Assembly (NCBI RefSeq): GCF_020687385.1
Contig: NZ_JAJEQM010000007.1
Coordinates: 62,001 to 126,000, forward strand
Origin: Hominilimicola fabiformis
GTDB lineage: Bacteria; Bacillota; Clostridia; UBA1381
Length of the DNA stretch: 64,000 bases
Direction of reading: 5' to 3'
Below the pieces are notes generated by a model that did not search any database, was not told the origin of the DNA, and worked only from the letters and a program-made list of their open reading frames with translations. Numbering within the stretch: the first letter of the stretch is position 1; each line of letters starts with the position of its first letter. Below are positions 9,701-18,752 of this stretch, one piece after another. The position numbers and the translations under genes are program-made.

Positions 9701-12700
9701 ATAACGGAAGTACAAACAGAAGTGCAGGTAATGAAAACACAATGTCAATCGACGGTGAAAAAATAGATGTACAATCAAATTGTGAATTTGACAAGTGGTA
9801 CACAACAACAGTAAAATTATCTAATCAAACATCGCAGATTGATTTTGCTTTTGGAAAATGGAGCTCAATAGCAATTTCAAAAATTGAAATTACAGATACG
9901 GCAGATATGTTGGAAATTACATCTGACACAACTGAACAGTATATAACATCAGAAAATCAAACAGTTCAGTATACTGCGAAAGTTTATAAGAGCATTACAA
10001 CAGAAAAAGACAAATCAGAGATTGTTTCAAAAGGAAGTGAGGATACAACGGCAAATATCACTTATTCGGTAAACGGATATAACGGTGTATCAATAGATAA
10101 TAATGGTTCTCTCTCAATTACTCCGTCTGCAACTGCCGGAACAGTAACAGTTTCGGCAGAATGTGGCGGAATAAAGAAATTTATAAATTTAGTACTTAAG
10201 TCACTCGGTAATGCGAATGCAGTTGAAATTTACGGTGATGAAGTCGTACATAGCGGAACATCAAAGTATATTGCAATTCCAATCGCAGACGGTGTGGTTA
10301 TTCCTGCTCGTGATACAAAATGGGAGATAGTCGATAATACGGAAGGAGTGTCAATATCAAACGACGGTACACTTACTGTTTCAGACAGTGCTGCTGACGG
10401 TATTGTGAAAATCAAAGCAACGCTTACCGTATCATCTGTTCAAACGTCGGAAGTAATTGATGAACTTGAAGTGACAGTCAGAACAAACAATTCTGAAAAT
10501 TGTCCGTATGAAGTAAAAGGTTTGTTATTGAAAAACGGTGAAACAGATGTAAAAAATGCAAGAGGTATAGACGGAATAATTGTTGATAAAAAAATCGACA
10601 GTACAAACGACTATATTGCCGTTGTGAAAGTATTTGATGAAAATAAAAAGCTAATCAAAGAAAACAAAATTGCTATCGGTGAATTGACTGACGGAGTACA
10701 GAAGATAAACACTGATATTGCTTTTGAAAAAGCATCATTTGTAAAGGTATATATAGCAAAAACAAATGATGAGTATTCAGCAAGCGATAATGAATATGAC
10801 ATTGTAAATGTCACAAAGATTGATGAAAATTTGAATACAACTACTATAATGCAAAATAAGAGCGAAACCGAAACAAATGCAACGCTTATAATGGCTCAAT
10901 ATAAAGACGGAATATTAAAGCAAATAAACGATAAAGAAGTAAAACTTCAAAAAGGCAAAAATAAAATTGACTTATCGGATATTAAAATAATAAACGGAGC
11001 TGATATAAAGATTTTATTATGGAGTGACAATATGACACCTTTGGCAACTGCATTAACAAAGATAAGTGAAAACGAAGATTATAAAATAGGCGAAGTTGTA
11101 TCTGATGAAATATTCAGTACAACCACAGGAGAGTATTCAAACATTCCTCTTGTTTCAGATTGGTTGACAGGTGCAAAATCGGGACTTGGTATGGGTGCAG
11201 GTGTCATATCACCAAGTAGTGTACCGTATGGAATTGATCCGAATTTAGTTGATGTATCAACTTTGAATGTAAATTATACATATGACAATAATTATCAAGG
11301 TGCAACTGCCGATAATGCACTATGGTACAAGACAGGTGCGTTTCTTGCAAGTGCCAATGGGGCAAATAACAGTATCTACGCTCGTGACGGTGCGGATTGG
11401 GAGCAACAAGCATTGCCTATCGGAAACGGATATATGGGCGGTATGATTTTCGGACTTCCTGACAAAGACCAAATTCAGATAAATGAAGAAACTTTCTGGG
11501 CGGCAGGATACAGAGGAACTCAAACAGGGGTTAATTCAAATACTGTAAACAGTAAAATGAGTGAAGGCATAAACGGTTATATGAGCGTCGGTAATATTTT
11601 TGTTGATTTCAATATGCAGAAAGGTGCGACTGTCAATAATTATTACCGTGACCTCAACCTTGACGAATCTGTTGCTCATGTGAGATACGAATATGATAAT
11701 AAAAATTTCAATCGAGAATATTTCGCAAGCTATCCTAAAGAAGTACTTGTATTCCGTTACACAGGTGATGATTTGAATTTTGACGTAAAACCTGTTTCAA
11801 TGCACCCGGGTAATGTAACTGTAAATAACGGTGAGATTAAAATTGTCGGTAAATTAAAAGACAGTGAACCGTATTCATCGGGCGGTAATGCGGCATGGAA
11901 TCAAGAATCCGATTTGGAATATTGCACTATTATAAAAGTTATTGCCGATGACGGTACAGTGACAGACGGATATAATTCGGTTAATGTATCTGACAGTACA
12001 GGTGTAACAATACTTGTAGCGGTGGCAACGGATTATGACCCGACTCAGTTTGAACTTAATGCAGACGGAACTGTCAATATGTCAAAAACACCGTATAAGA
12101 ATACACAAGGAGTTAAAGCGGCTGTCGAAAAAGCAGAAAAAAGAATACAAGGTGCGTCTGAATTAACTTATGAAGAATTGAAAAATGAACATATAAAAGA
12201 TTATAAAGAGCAATTCGACAAAGTACAATTTAGTTTGACGGATAATAATGAAATATGTTCAGTACCTACAAATGAATTGCAATTATCATATAAAAACACA
12301 GTAACCACAAAATCTGTTGATAATAAGACAGTCGTTTCATATGATGAAAGTGCGTATGCAAATCTAAATAAGCATCTTGAAGAACTTCATTACAATTATG
12401 CAAGATATTTAATGATTTCATCATCGCGTTCTACAACTATGCCGTCAACACTTCAAGGTAAGTGGTGTCAGTCAACCGCTGAAATATGGGGTTCGTGTTA
12501 CTGTATTAATATCAATATGGAAATGAACTATTGGTTTGCAGGCGGTGCAAATCTTCTTGACAGTGGTAAATCACTGATAGGTTGGTTTAATTCACAAATT
12601 CCGGCAGGGCGTATAACGGCTAAAAATATGTATAAAGTTACTCCGAAATCATATACGTTTGAAAACGGCAAGATGACGTTTACAGACAGTGCAGATGATA

Positions 12701-13818
12701 AAGATGATGTATTTATTATGCACACAAAGCAAGCAATAATGGGAACAACAGATATGACAGGCTCAACAAATATTCAGTCGGCAGGTAATACCGCATGGCT
12801 TATGTATAATCTGTGGGATTTGTATCAGACTTCGGGCAATAAACAACTTTTGGCGGACGAATTATATCCGATAATGCGAAAAGCGGCAAATTTCTATACG
12901 CAGTATTTCTATCAAAATCAACGCAGAACTACAACAGATACTGAGAAGTATCCTGACGGATATTATTATACTACTTGGGAAGGTCGTTCACCGGAGCAAG
13001 GACCAACAGAGGAAGGTATAAAATATGACTTACAGCTTGTTGCGGGTATGTACGATTATACTATAAAAGCGGCAGAAATATTAGGTGTTGATACCGATAA
13101 GGTGAGTGCGTGGAAAGAAATAAGAAATCATCTTGAAATACCTGTGGAAATAGGTGGTGACGGACAGATTAAGGAATGGAAAGAAGAAACAAGCTATAAT
13201 ACAGACGCAAACGGAAAAACGTTGGGTGACCCTGTACACAGACATATTTCACATCTTGTTGGTTTGTACCCGGGAACACTTATAAATCGTGACACACCGG
13301 AATTGTTAAACGGTGCGAAAGTAGTACTTGAAAACAGAGGTGATGATTCAACAGGTTGGTCATGCTCGAATAAATTCTTACTTTGGGCGAGATGTCTTGA
13401 CGGCGATAAAGCACTTGAATTATTCCGTTATCAATTAGCACAAAAAACATATGCTAATTTGTTTGATACACACGCACCGTTCCAGATAGACGGTAATTTC
13501 GGTTCGGCGGCAGGTGTTATGGAACTTCTTATGCAGTCACAGACGGGAACTGTTTACATACTTCCTGCATTGCCTACAGAATGGAATAGCGGTGAAATAA
13601 GCGGTATTAAGGCTAAAAACGGTGCAGAAGTATCTATTAAATGGAGTGATAATAAAGCAACGGAAATAAAGATTACACCGACTGTTGACGGTAATATTAC
13701 AATCGGTTACGAAAAAGATAATATATTAAAATTAAACGGTGAGAATATAAAGTTTGTAGACGGCAAGTATACTATTGAAAATGCAAGTGCAGGAGAAACA
13801 TATATATTCACTGAATAA
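6766..13818 (+). CDS. Secreted SGNH/SASA esterase - GH95 glycosidase fusion
   Basis: A 2,350-residue exported protein with a signal peptide (residues 1 to about 26). Domains in order: a sialate-O-acetylesterase-like SGNH hydrolase (about 220-465; nucleophile Ser231 in AAGQSN, then ILWYQGCND and a late DTIH); a CBM96/DNRLRE-like module (about 613-775); an Ig-like fold (about 780-862); a probable carbohydrate-binding module (about 872-1045); Ig-like repeats (to about 1240); and a complete GH95 domain (about 1515-2350). The GH95 part shows the entry motif ALPIGNGYMGGMIFG, Asn1915 and Asn1917 (NIN), Glu2077 (SPEQGP) and Asp2242 (FQIDGNFG), which correspond to the known catalytic residues of this family. 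GH95 enzymes are alpha-L-fucosidases or alpha-L-galactosidases. With the esterase, this suggests removal of acetyl groups and terminal fucose or galactose from pectic side chains. There is no SLH, LPXTG or dockerin, so it is probably released. The substrate is inferred. Confidence 0.88.
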   Translation: MKKKLISCILSASMLCTSIGILPVKAEQTPYFTHQNVVGSQTCYGDDTAEKTIDEIPNVIQGMRINQPVFRTKGLSPNTSYTVNQILKDGTVLKNETVVADENGTIEFKHVRNCEEVEVLNGETVVASLNAELEYKNGVAITSAPMSYQIYQRDENNKAEIKIKGKTENETFVSVDINGTEESVTVSGNEFEYTKTLDTGLYDITVTSNKGEVAKYEKVGIGDVWVAAGQSNMTDMGAVTDDFSPEDDDPINENMHIIYAEDCTWQQMSHPAGEGRFFKTGVRTSPVTSFAREISEKENVPIGVVQTSVGGTNIWQWIDGIRNDANSGYLFNALKSCFDKMPSKNIKGILWYQGCNDAINENYAYDYKNLQQKVFDTMRDFFNENTPIITTQLNDANQDSNSSQGYYDAWSYVKDIQRQNESLYDNVYVVGTGELELGDTIHNNAASNVKLGAKWAKVAEAVVYGDESVSYENAQIDTAKVTGDNEITLTFKNTDGLKVATGTKRIGITNVSGGGYKIPLGDLTKEFTVRKGASRKVTASNKDKGTEMTIKSAEIQADKKSVVITTEEDLAGVIAVDCMYGKRFTPTLVDEKTNESVLSFYNVIAEYENKIPVTESFEINAKDSADLNNVTKTASDGTMYVNSWKNGNTDNTSYGLVEFDLENYDFSKIVSAKLAVYGNSIGRDRNGNITISDIGTDWDNTAIYGDIAYNPTKEITKINSNTASVFPVGNYSEIDITEYLRKYSGNEIGIGIASDYASDVTLSGKNSENPPKLIIQPGKMVTLSYTCNGEPCADMEVTIEAVGATEYQTTKHTTDKDGNVVVYLAEGSYKATTEKEIGVRNATSNTFTVSTDDLSNTYTVEKNNEEKPKPVENPTYTFGNKFNQIKTFNTSSLSETKIADTGLSVSTSGSNYSNVVIMDSSTKTGTGYYPLGTGLSDNGYYLFMGTGGNSNTSMTLKFDNPIESEKYIKITYAKPTSTNNGSTNRSAGNENTMSIDGEKIDVQSNCEFDKWYTTTVKLSNQTSQIDFAFGKWSSIAISKIEITDTADMLEITSDTTEQYITSENQTVQYTAKVYKSITTEKDKSEIVSKGSEDTTANITYSVNGYNGVSIDNNGSLSITPSATAGTVTVSAECGGIKKFINLVLKSLGNANAVEIYGDEVVHSGTSKYIAIPIADGVVIPARDTKWEIVDNTEGVSISNDGTLTVSDSAADGIVKIKATLTVSSVQTSEVIDELEVTVRTNNSENCPYEVKGLLLKNGETDVKNARGIDGIIVDKKIDSTNDYIAVVKVFDENKKLIKENKIAIGELTDGVQKINTDIAFEKASFVKVYIAKTNDEYSASDNEYDIVNVTKIDENLNTTTIMQNKSETETNATLIMAQYKDGILKQINDKEVKLQKGKNKIDLSDIKIINGADIKILLWSDNMTPLATALTKISENEDYKIGEVVSDEIFSTTTGEYSNIPLVSDWLTGAKSGLGMGAGVISPSSVPYGIDPNLVDVSTLNVNYTYDNNYQGATADNALWYKTGAFLASANGANNSIYARDGADWEQQALPIGNGYMGGMIFGLPDKDQIQINEETFWAAGYRGTQTGVNSNTVNSKMSEGINGYMSVGNIFVDFNMQKGATVNNYYRDLNLDESVAHVRYEYDNKNFNREYFASYPKEVLVFRYTGDDLNFDVKPVSMHPGNVTVNNGEIKIVGKLKDSEPYSSGGNAAWNQESDLEYCTIIKVIADDGTVTDGYNSVNVSDSTGVTILVAVATDYDPTQFELNADGTVNMSKTPYKNTQGVKAAVEKAEKRIQGASELTYEELKNEHIKDYKEQFDKVQFSLTDNNEICSVPTNELQLSYKNTVTTKSVDNKTVVSYDESAYANLNKHLEELHYNYARYLMISSSRSTTMPSTLQGKWCQSTAEIWGSCYCININMEMNYWFAGGANLLDSGKSLIGWFNSQIPAGRITAKNMYKVTPKSYTFENGKMTFTDSADDKDDVFIMHTKQAIMGTTDMTGSTNIQSAGNTAWLMYNLWDLYQTSGNKQLLADELYPIMRKAANFYTQYFYQNQRRTTTDTEKYPDGYYYTTWEGRSPEQGPTEEGIKYDLQLVAGMYDYTIKAAEILGVDTDKVSAWKEIRNHLEIPVEIGGDGQIKEWKEETSYNTDANGKTLGDPVHRHISHLVGLYPGTLINRDTPELLNGAKVVLENRGDDSTGWSCSNKFLLWARCLDGDKALELFRYQLAQKTYANLFDTHAPFQIDGNFGSAAGVMELLMQSQTGTVYILPALPTEWNSGEISGIKAKNGAEVSIKWSDNKATEIKITPTVDGNITIGYEKDNILKLNGENIKFVDGKYTIENASAGETYIFTE

Positions 13819-13840
13819 TTGTTATAAAAAACTGATATTT

Positions 13841-13876
13841 AAAGAACGGATATTTAATTATATCCGTTCTTTTTTT
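13841..13876 (+). terminator. Intrinsic terminator after the GH95 gene
   Basis: A 12-bp stem (13841-13852 with 13861-13872) containing GAACGGATA, followed by a continuous T-run to 13876. It separates the GH95 transcript from the GH43-type gene. Confidence 0.85.
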
Positions 13877-13947
13877 GCAAAAAACTCTTTAAAAATTCAA
13901 AGAAATGTGATAAAATTTTAACAATGAATACAAAAGGAGATTGTTAA

Positions 13948-16707
13948 ATGAAAAATAAAGTAAAAATCGTTACTGCATTACTGATAACCGCGTTATGCAC
14001 GACTTCGGCATATGCGGCGGAAAATCTTATAAAAAATGATAGCTTTGAAACTGAATTACTCGGAACAAACGGTTGGCGTTTTTCAGGTAGGGACGGTTGG
14101 GTTTATGAAAATGAAAACTCTGCCGATTGTACAACAGATGAAGTGCACAGCGGTGAAAAGGCACTTCATTTCAACAGTGCCGTTGTTGCACAGAGAGTTG
14201 AACTGAAAAGAAATGTGACATACACACTTGAATTTTATATAAAAGCCAAAGAGGATTGTATTGTAAATGTAGGTTTCTTTGACGGTTCACAGGATTGGCC
14301 GGGAAGTTATCCAGTAAAAACGAAAGAAATATCGGTAAATACTGATTGGACAAAGCATAAAATCGAATTTGAATGTAACAATACTCAAGATTATTTAGCA
14401 TATTTTAATTTGTGGGACAAAGCGGACGTTTATGTTGATGATGTTGTATTGAAAGAAGCCGATGGGTACATATCACGTCTTATGACAGGCATTGACGGTG
14501 ACGGTGCAATAAGTTATTCAGCCGATTATAAAGGCGGTAAGCTGTTTGGCGTGGCACTGTATGACGAGAATAATAAACTTATCGGTTTTAAAAACAATTC
14601 AACATCGGGAACTTTTGAAAATGTGAGCGGTTACGGCAAATATACAGTGAAGTCATATTTGCTCGAAGACGATAATTTGCGTTCAAAGACACAAGAAATT
14701 GAATATAACGAGGACAGCAGTAAAAATGAAGATACGTCAATCGGTAAAGCAAAAAGTCTGACATTATCGGAGCATAATGTGACAATAAATGTCGGTGATG
14801 AAAATAAAATATTGGACGCCGTTATTATGCCGGAATTTGCGTATGACAACAAGGTTGCATGGAAAAGTTCTGACGAATCGATAGTAAAAGTAAGCGAAAA
14901 CGGTATTTTAACAGCTGTCTCAAACGGCAATGCTACAATTACCGTATCATCAGAGGACGGAATGCTTACGGACGAATGTAAAGTCACAGTGACCGACAAA
15001 AAATCCGAGCGACTGTCATTGAATAAAACAAGTATAGAGTTAACCGAGATAGATTCGGTTTATCCGTTATCGGCAAATATTGAAAATTCCGACTTGGTTT
15101 GGAAATCTGACAACGAAAATATTGCAAGCGTGACAGACGGAATTGTTACGGCGAAAGGCAAGGGTAAAACTACAATTACGGTTTCAACTTCTGACGGTAA
15201 GCAAACCGCAAAATGTGCGGTTAATGTCAATACATCTGACAAAACTATCACAAACGATACATTTTTTAAAGACACTGACGGCAATTATATATATTCACAG
15301 GGCGGTTGTATTCAAAAGTTTGGTGACAAATATTATTGGTATGGTGTAAAATATAAAGAAGCGGATATATATGCTAAAAATCCCGAAAACGGCAAAGCGG
15401 GAAATGCCGCTTACGAAACATTTACTTGTTATTCGTCGGACGATTTGGTGAATTGGGAGTTCGAGGGTTATCCTCTTACCGGTGAACCGAACGGTTGGGT
15501 TGGCAGAATGGGTGTTGTTTATAATGAAAACGCGAAAAAATATGTGTTAATTTCTCAATATGCACCGGGTATGGTTTATGCGGTAAGTGATATGCCTGAA
15601 GGACCGTTTAAGATTGACCATATTCAAAAAACATTGCCAATTCAAAATGATGTTACAGGTGACCAAACTTTGTTCCAAGATGATGACGGCAAAGCATATA
15701 TAATATGCTCAAGTGCAAACGGACGTGCTTATCAATATGTAATTCCGCTTAGAGAATCAGACTTTTTGGATATAGACGAAGAAAATATCAAAATGCTTTT
15801 CTATGATGAAGACGGCAGTTACATAGATGAAAACGGCGAAGTGGATAAGAAAGACAAAACAGGTATAGAGGGTAATTGTATGTTTAAATATAACGGCAAT
15901 TACTATTATACAGGCTCTGATTTATACGGCTGGAATTCGTCAAGAGTGTATGTAATGCAGTCTGACAGCATTTTGGGCGATTACAATAAAGATACGGGAC
16001 TTCCATATATAATGAATAACACACGAGATAGTTTTGCTCACAATTCGCAAGCAGGCTTCTATACAACGATTCACGGAAGTGAAAACGATTTGATTATTTA
16101 TTGCGGTGACAGATGGGGCGATTTTGCAGGTAACGGAATCGGATATAATCAATGGGTACCGCTATCATTTGATAAAGAAGGCAAACCGTACTTTAACAAT
16201 CTTCATCAATGGAAGTTGGACGCTGAAAAAGGTACTTGGGAAGTCGGAGAGGGTAATAACTATATTTCCAATCCCGAATTTGAGGCGGACAGAAAAATAA
16301 CAGCAACACCAACAGGTTGGAAAGTGCGTGACAATGTCGGCAATTATTCTGTATCCAATGCACGCGGAAAGGTTGACATCGGTAATTTTGTAATACAGGA
16401 AACTGCACCGGAAGATTATATTTCAGATTTGTATCAAGAAATAACTGATTTACCTAATGGAACATATACAATGACTGCGTGGGTAAAAAGCAGTGGCGGA
16501 CAAAATGTATGTAATGTATACGCACAAAGCGGTGACGAAAAGAAAACATATTCCGTTAAAACAAATATTGATGATTGGAAAGAAATTGTTGTTGCAACAG
16601 ATATAAAAGTGACAGACGGAAAATGTACAGTAGGACTATATTCGGACGCTCACGCAAATGAATGGGTACAGATGGACAATGTGAGATTGGTTAAAAATAT
16701 AGAATAG
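13948..16707 (+). CDS. Secreted GH43-type glycosidase with CBM and Ig-like modules
   Basis: A 919-residue protein with a signal peptide (1 to about 23, cut near AYAAE) and start supported by AAAGGAG 7 nt upstream. Domains: a CBM4/9-like beta-sandwich (about 24-170), a small beta domain (172-255), two bacterial Ig-like BIG2 repeats (about 269-351 and 353-430, with the typical WKSSDESIVKVSENG pattern), a five-bladed GH43-type catalytic domain (about 437-770), and a second CBM-like sandwich (about 775-919). The catalytic part resembles GH43 subfamily 24-like galactanases: QGGCIQKFGDKYYWYG, CYSSDDLVNWEFEG, TLFQDDDGKAYII, and likely acid Glu641 in GIEGNCMFK. The place where such enzymes usually show ER-P before VxYN reads GRMG, so specificity and possibly mechanism may differ. 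It probably trims galactan or arabinogalactan side chains. Family assignment is fairly sure; substrate is not. Confidence 0.8.
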   Translation: MKNKVKIVTALLITALCTTSAYAAENLIKNDSFETELLGTNGWRFSGRDGWVYENENSADCTTDEVHSGEKALHFNSAVVAQRVELKRNVTYTLEFYIKAKEDCIVNVGFFDGSQDWPGSYPVKTKEISVNTDWTKHKIEFECNNTQDYLAYFNLWDKADVYVDDVVLKEADGYISRLMTGIDGDGAISYSADYKGGKLFGVALYDENNKLIGFKNNSTSGTFENVSGYGKYTVKSYLLEDDNLRSKTQEIEYNEDSSKNEDTSIGKAKSLTLSEHNVTINVGDENKILDAVIMPEFAYDNKVAWKSSDESIVKVSENGILTAVSNGNATITVSSEDGMLTDECKVTVTDKKSERLSLNKTSIELTEIDSVYPLSANIENSDLVWKSDNENIASVTDGIVTAKGKGKTTITVSTSDGKQTAKCAVNVNTSDKTITNDTFFKDTDGNYIYSQGGCIQKFGDKYYWYGVKYKEADIYAKNPENGKAGNAAYETFTCYSSDDLVNWEFEGYPLTGEPNGWVGRMGVVYNENAKKYVLISQYAPGMVYAVSDMPEGPFKIDHIQKTLPIQNDVTGDQTLFQDDDGKAYIICSSANGRAYQYVIPLRESDFLDIDEENIKMLFYDEDGSYIDENGEVDKKDKTGIEGNCMFKYNGNYYYTGSDLYGWNSSRVYVMQSDSILGDYNKDTGLPYIMNNTRDSFAHNSQAGFYTTIHGSENDLIIYCGDRWGDFAGNGIGYNQWVPLSFDKEGKPYFNNLHQWKLDAEKGTWEVGEGNNYISNPEFEADRKITATPTGWKVRDNVGNYSVSNARGKVDIGNFVIQETAPEDYISDLYQEITDLPNGTYTMTAWVKSSGGQNVCNVYAQSGDEKKTYSVKTNIDDWKEIVVATDIKVTDGKCTVGLYSDAHANEWVQMDNVRLVKNIE

Positions 16708-16720
16708 AAATGCAATTCGG

Positions 16721-16756
16721 AAATCAAGCTTAAAAACTAAGCTTGATTTCTTTTTT
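16721..16756 (+). terminator. Intrinsic terminator after the GH43-type gene
   Basis: A perfect 12-bp stem (16721-16732 with 16738-16749), loop AAAAC, then C and six T. Confidence 0.85.
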
Positions 16757-16773
16757 GAAAAAATCAAGAAATA

Positions 16774-16826
16774 TTGACAAAATCGGTTAGTTATGCTAAA
16801 CTAATTAAGGTTAGAGGATACTAACC
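16774..16826 (+). promoter_or_regulatory. Promoter with two dyad operators before the HMA gene
   Basis: -35 TTGACA (16774-16779), a 17-bp spacer and -10 TAAACT (16797-16802). Two related dyads overlap it: GGTTAG-N5-CTAAAC (16785-16801), covering spacer and -10, and a perfect GGTTAG-N6-CTAACC (16809-16826) at the expected start of transcription. They begin 24 bp apart. The placement is that of a repressor. The TTAG/CTAA half-sites recall DtxR/IdeR-type iron boxes, but the spacing differs from that consensus, so the regulator is unidentified. Confidence 0.6.
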
Positions 16827-16860
16827 ATAATTGCGATTTAAAGCAAAGGAGAGATATATT

Positions 16861-17226
16861 ATGAGTACAGCGATTATAGTAGCAGTATTGATAGTTATAG
16901 CAGTTATAGCTATTAGAAGTTATGCTAAAAAACTGACTTCGGGGTGTTGCGGCGGCGAAACCGAACACGTTAAGAAAATTAAGGTTGAGGATAAAGATGT
17001 GTCACATTATCCGTACTGTGTTCAGATAGGCATAGACGGAATGACTTGCAATCACTGCAAAGCGAGAGTCGAAAATACACTTAACAGTGAGGACGGCGTA
17101 TGGGCAGAAGTTGATTTAAGCCAAAATTTAGCAACGGTACATATGAAAAATAATTTATCTGAATTATTTTTGAGAAAACTTGTTTCAAGTGCCGGATATA
17201 TTATGACTACATACAACGCACAATAA
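16861..17226 (+). CDS. Membrane-anchored heavy-metal-associated (HMA) domain protein
   Basis: A 121-residue protein. I start at ATG 16861, which has AAAGGAGAG just upstream, rather than TTG 16831. Residues about 3-22 form one transmembrane helix followed by SYAKKLTSGCCGG, which looks like the small FeoB-associated Cys-rich membrane family. Residues about 48-121 are an HMA fold with the metal-binding loop GMTCNHC. Known HMA domains carry Cu(I), Zn(II) or similar ions to P-type ATPases or regulators. No metal ATPase or feoB lies in the window, so the partner is unknown. It is transcribed alone, from its own dyad-flanked promoter to its own terminator, and is probably regulated by a metal. Confidence 0.82.
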   Translation: MSTAIIVAVLIVIAVIAIRSYAKKLTSGCCGGETEHVKKIKVEDKDVSHYPYCVQIGIDGMTCNHCKARVENTLNSEDGVWAEVDLSQNLATVHMKNNLSELFLRKLVSSAGYIMTTYNAQ

Positions 17227-17241
17227 TATTTACGTTAATAT

Positions 17242-17275
17242 AAATAGCAGAAGATTAAATTCTTCTGCTATTTTT
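17242..17275 (+). terminator. Intrinsic terminator after the HMA gene
   Basis: A perfect 13-bp stem (17242-17254 with 17261-17273) with loop TTAAAT and a T-run to 17275. Confidence 0.88.
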
Positions 17276-17308
17276 GTGCAAGACTAACTTTCTAATTTTA
17301 TACATATG

Positions 17309-17317
17309 TGCTATAAT
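17309..17317 (+). promoter_or_regulatory. Extended -10 promoter of the MATE gene
   Basis: TGCTATAAT is a perfect extended -10. No good -35 is found at 17-18 bp, as is usual for this promoter class. Confidence 0.5.
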
Positions 17318-17351
17318 AGTAGTAGTTAAAATATTTGGAGGAATGTATATA

Positions 17352-18710
17352 ATGAAAAAGAGTAAAGGCATATCAAATCAGATGGATATGCTGAATGGAA
17401 GTATTTTTGATAAAATTTTATTATTTGCACTTCCGTTGGCGATAAGCAGTATATTGCAGCAACTGTTTAATTCGGTTGATGTGGCGGTTGTCGGAAGGTT
17501 TGCGAGCAGTGAGGCTCTGGCGGCGGTTGGAAGTAACAGTTCGGTTATAAGCTTGTTGATAAATCTGTTTGTGGGAATTTCAGTCGGTGCGAATGTTGTC
17601 ATAGCAAATTATATAGGGCAGGGAAAAACAGAAAAAATTCAAGATGCAGTTCATACTGTAATGATAGTTTCGCTTATAAGCGGTGTATTTCTGCTTGTGT
17701 TAGGATTGATGATTGCAAGACCTATTCTTGAAATTATGGGAACACCCGAAAATGTAATAGATTTAGCGGTATTGTATTTGCACATTTACTTTTTGGGAAT
17801 GCCGTTTTTGATGATATATAATTTTGGAGCAGCTGTTTTAAGAAGTAAAGGTGATACAAAAAGACCTTTGTATTGTCTGATTATATCTGGAGTAATAAAT
17901 GCCTGTCTTAATTTGTTGTTTGTAATAGTATTCAAATTAAGCGTAGCGGGAGTGGCGATTGCAACGGTAATAGCTGACGGAGTGAGTGCGGTTCTTATAA
18001 TATATTTTCTGATGAATGAAGAAGAAACAATCAGATTAAGGCTTAATAAATTAAAAATAAAGAAAAGCGAATTGATAAAAGTTATCAAAATAGGTGTACC
18101 TGCGGGCTTGCAAGGAGTGGTGTTCTCTGTTTCAAATGTCTGTATACAGACTGCTATAAACAGTTTCGGCTCTGACGCAGTTGCCGGCTCTGCCACCGGA
18201 TTGAATTTTGAATATTTTACATATTTTACAATTAGTGCATTTGTACAAGCGGCAGTAACATTTACAAGTCAAAATTACGGTGCAAGAAATTTTAAACGTT
18301 GTAAAAAGATATTCGTATACAGTATGATTTCAAGTGTGGTTATATGCGGATTGATGAGTGCTATATTTGTTGTGTTGCGTGACTTCTTCGCAGAAATTTA
18401 TACTACTGATAAAGCCGTTCTTGAATATGCGTCAATAAGGATGGTCCACGTATTGTTGTTTGAATGTTTGGCAAGCTCGTATGAAATAGGCGGTGCGGCA
18501 TTGAGGGGATTGGGATATTCAATGACTCCGGCGGTGCTTACTGTATTGGGGTCGTGTGTGTTTAGATTAATATGGATATACACCGTATTCAATAAGTTCA
18601 GAAGTTTTGAAATGCTGATGAATGTGTATCCTGTTTCGTGGGTTATAACAGGTATTGCGGTGTTAATTGCATATGCAATAGTGAGGAAAAAGTTGTTTAA
18701 AGAAACATAA
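17352..18710 (+). CDS. MATE-family efflux transporter
   Basis: A 452-residue polytopic membrane protein with about 12 hydrophobic helices in two homologous halves, the usual size for MATE exporters. Typical sequence includes PLAISSILQQLFNSVDVAVVGRF in the first helix pair and GIPAGLQG-like sequence (GVPAGLQGVVFS) opening the second half. MATE proteins expel cationic drugs, dyes or metabolites in exchange for sodium ions or protons. The start is ATG 17352, which lies 10 nt after GGAGG; upstream in-frame ATG/TTG codons are too close to or before that site. It is a single-gene transcript between its own extended -10 promoter and a shared bidirectional terminator. The substrate cannot be read from the sequence. 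Confidence 0.9.
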   Translation: MKKSKGISNQMDMLNGSIFDKILLFALPLAISSILQQLFNSVDVAVVGRFASSEALAAVGSNSSVISLLINLFVGISVGANVVIANYIGQGKTEKIQDAVHTVMIVSLISGVFLLVLGLMIARPILEIMGTPENVIDLAVLYLHIYFLGMPFLMIYNFGAAVLRSKGDTKRPLYCLIISGVINACLNLLFVIVFKLSVAGVAIATVIADGVSAVLIIYFLMNEEETIRLRLNKLKIKKSELIKVIKIGVPAGLQGVVFSVSNVCIQTAINSFGSDAVAGSATGLNFEYFTYFTISAFVQAAVTFTSQNYGARNFKRCKKIFVYSMISSVVICGLMSAIFVVLRDFFAEIYTTDKAVLEYASIRMVHVLLFECLASSYEIGGAALRGLGYSMTPAVLTVLGSCVFRLIWIYTVFNKFRSFEMLMNVYPVSWVITGIAVLIAYAIVRKKLFKET

Positions 18711-18752
18711 TAAAAATTAAAAAAAACAAATAATATTTTTAAAATAAGGCAA

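Noticed and set aside
16831-16860. TTG 16831 as the start of the HMA gene
   Set aside because: It lies just after the dyad operator without a ribosome site, while ATG 16861 has AAAGGAG upstream and begins the expected membrane helix.
17274-17351. Longer N-terminus for the MATE gene
   Set aside because: It would begin inside the preceding terminator and contain the promoter; GGAGG fits ATG 17352.
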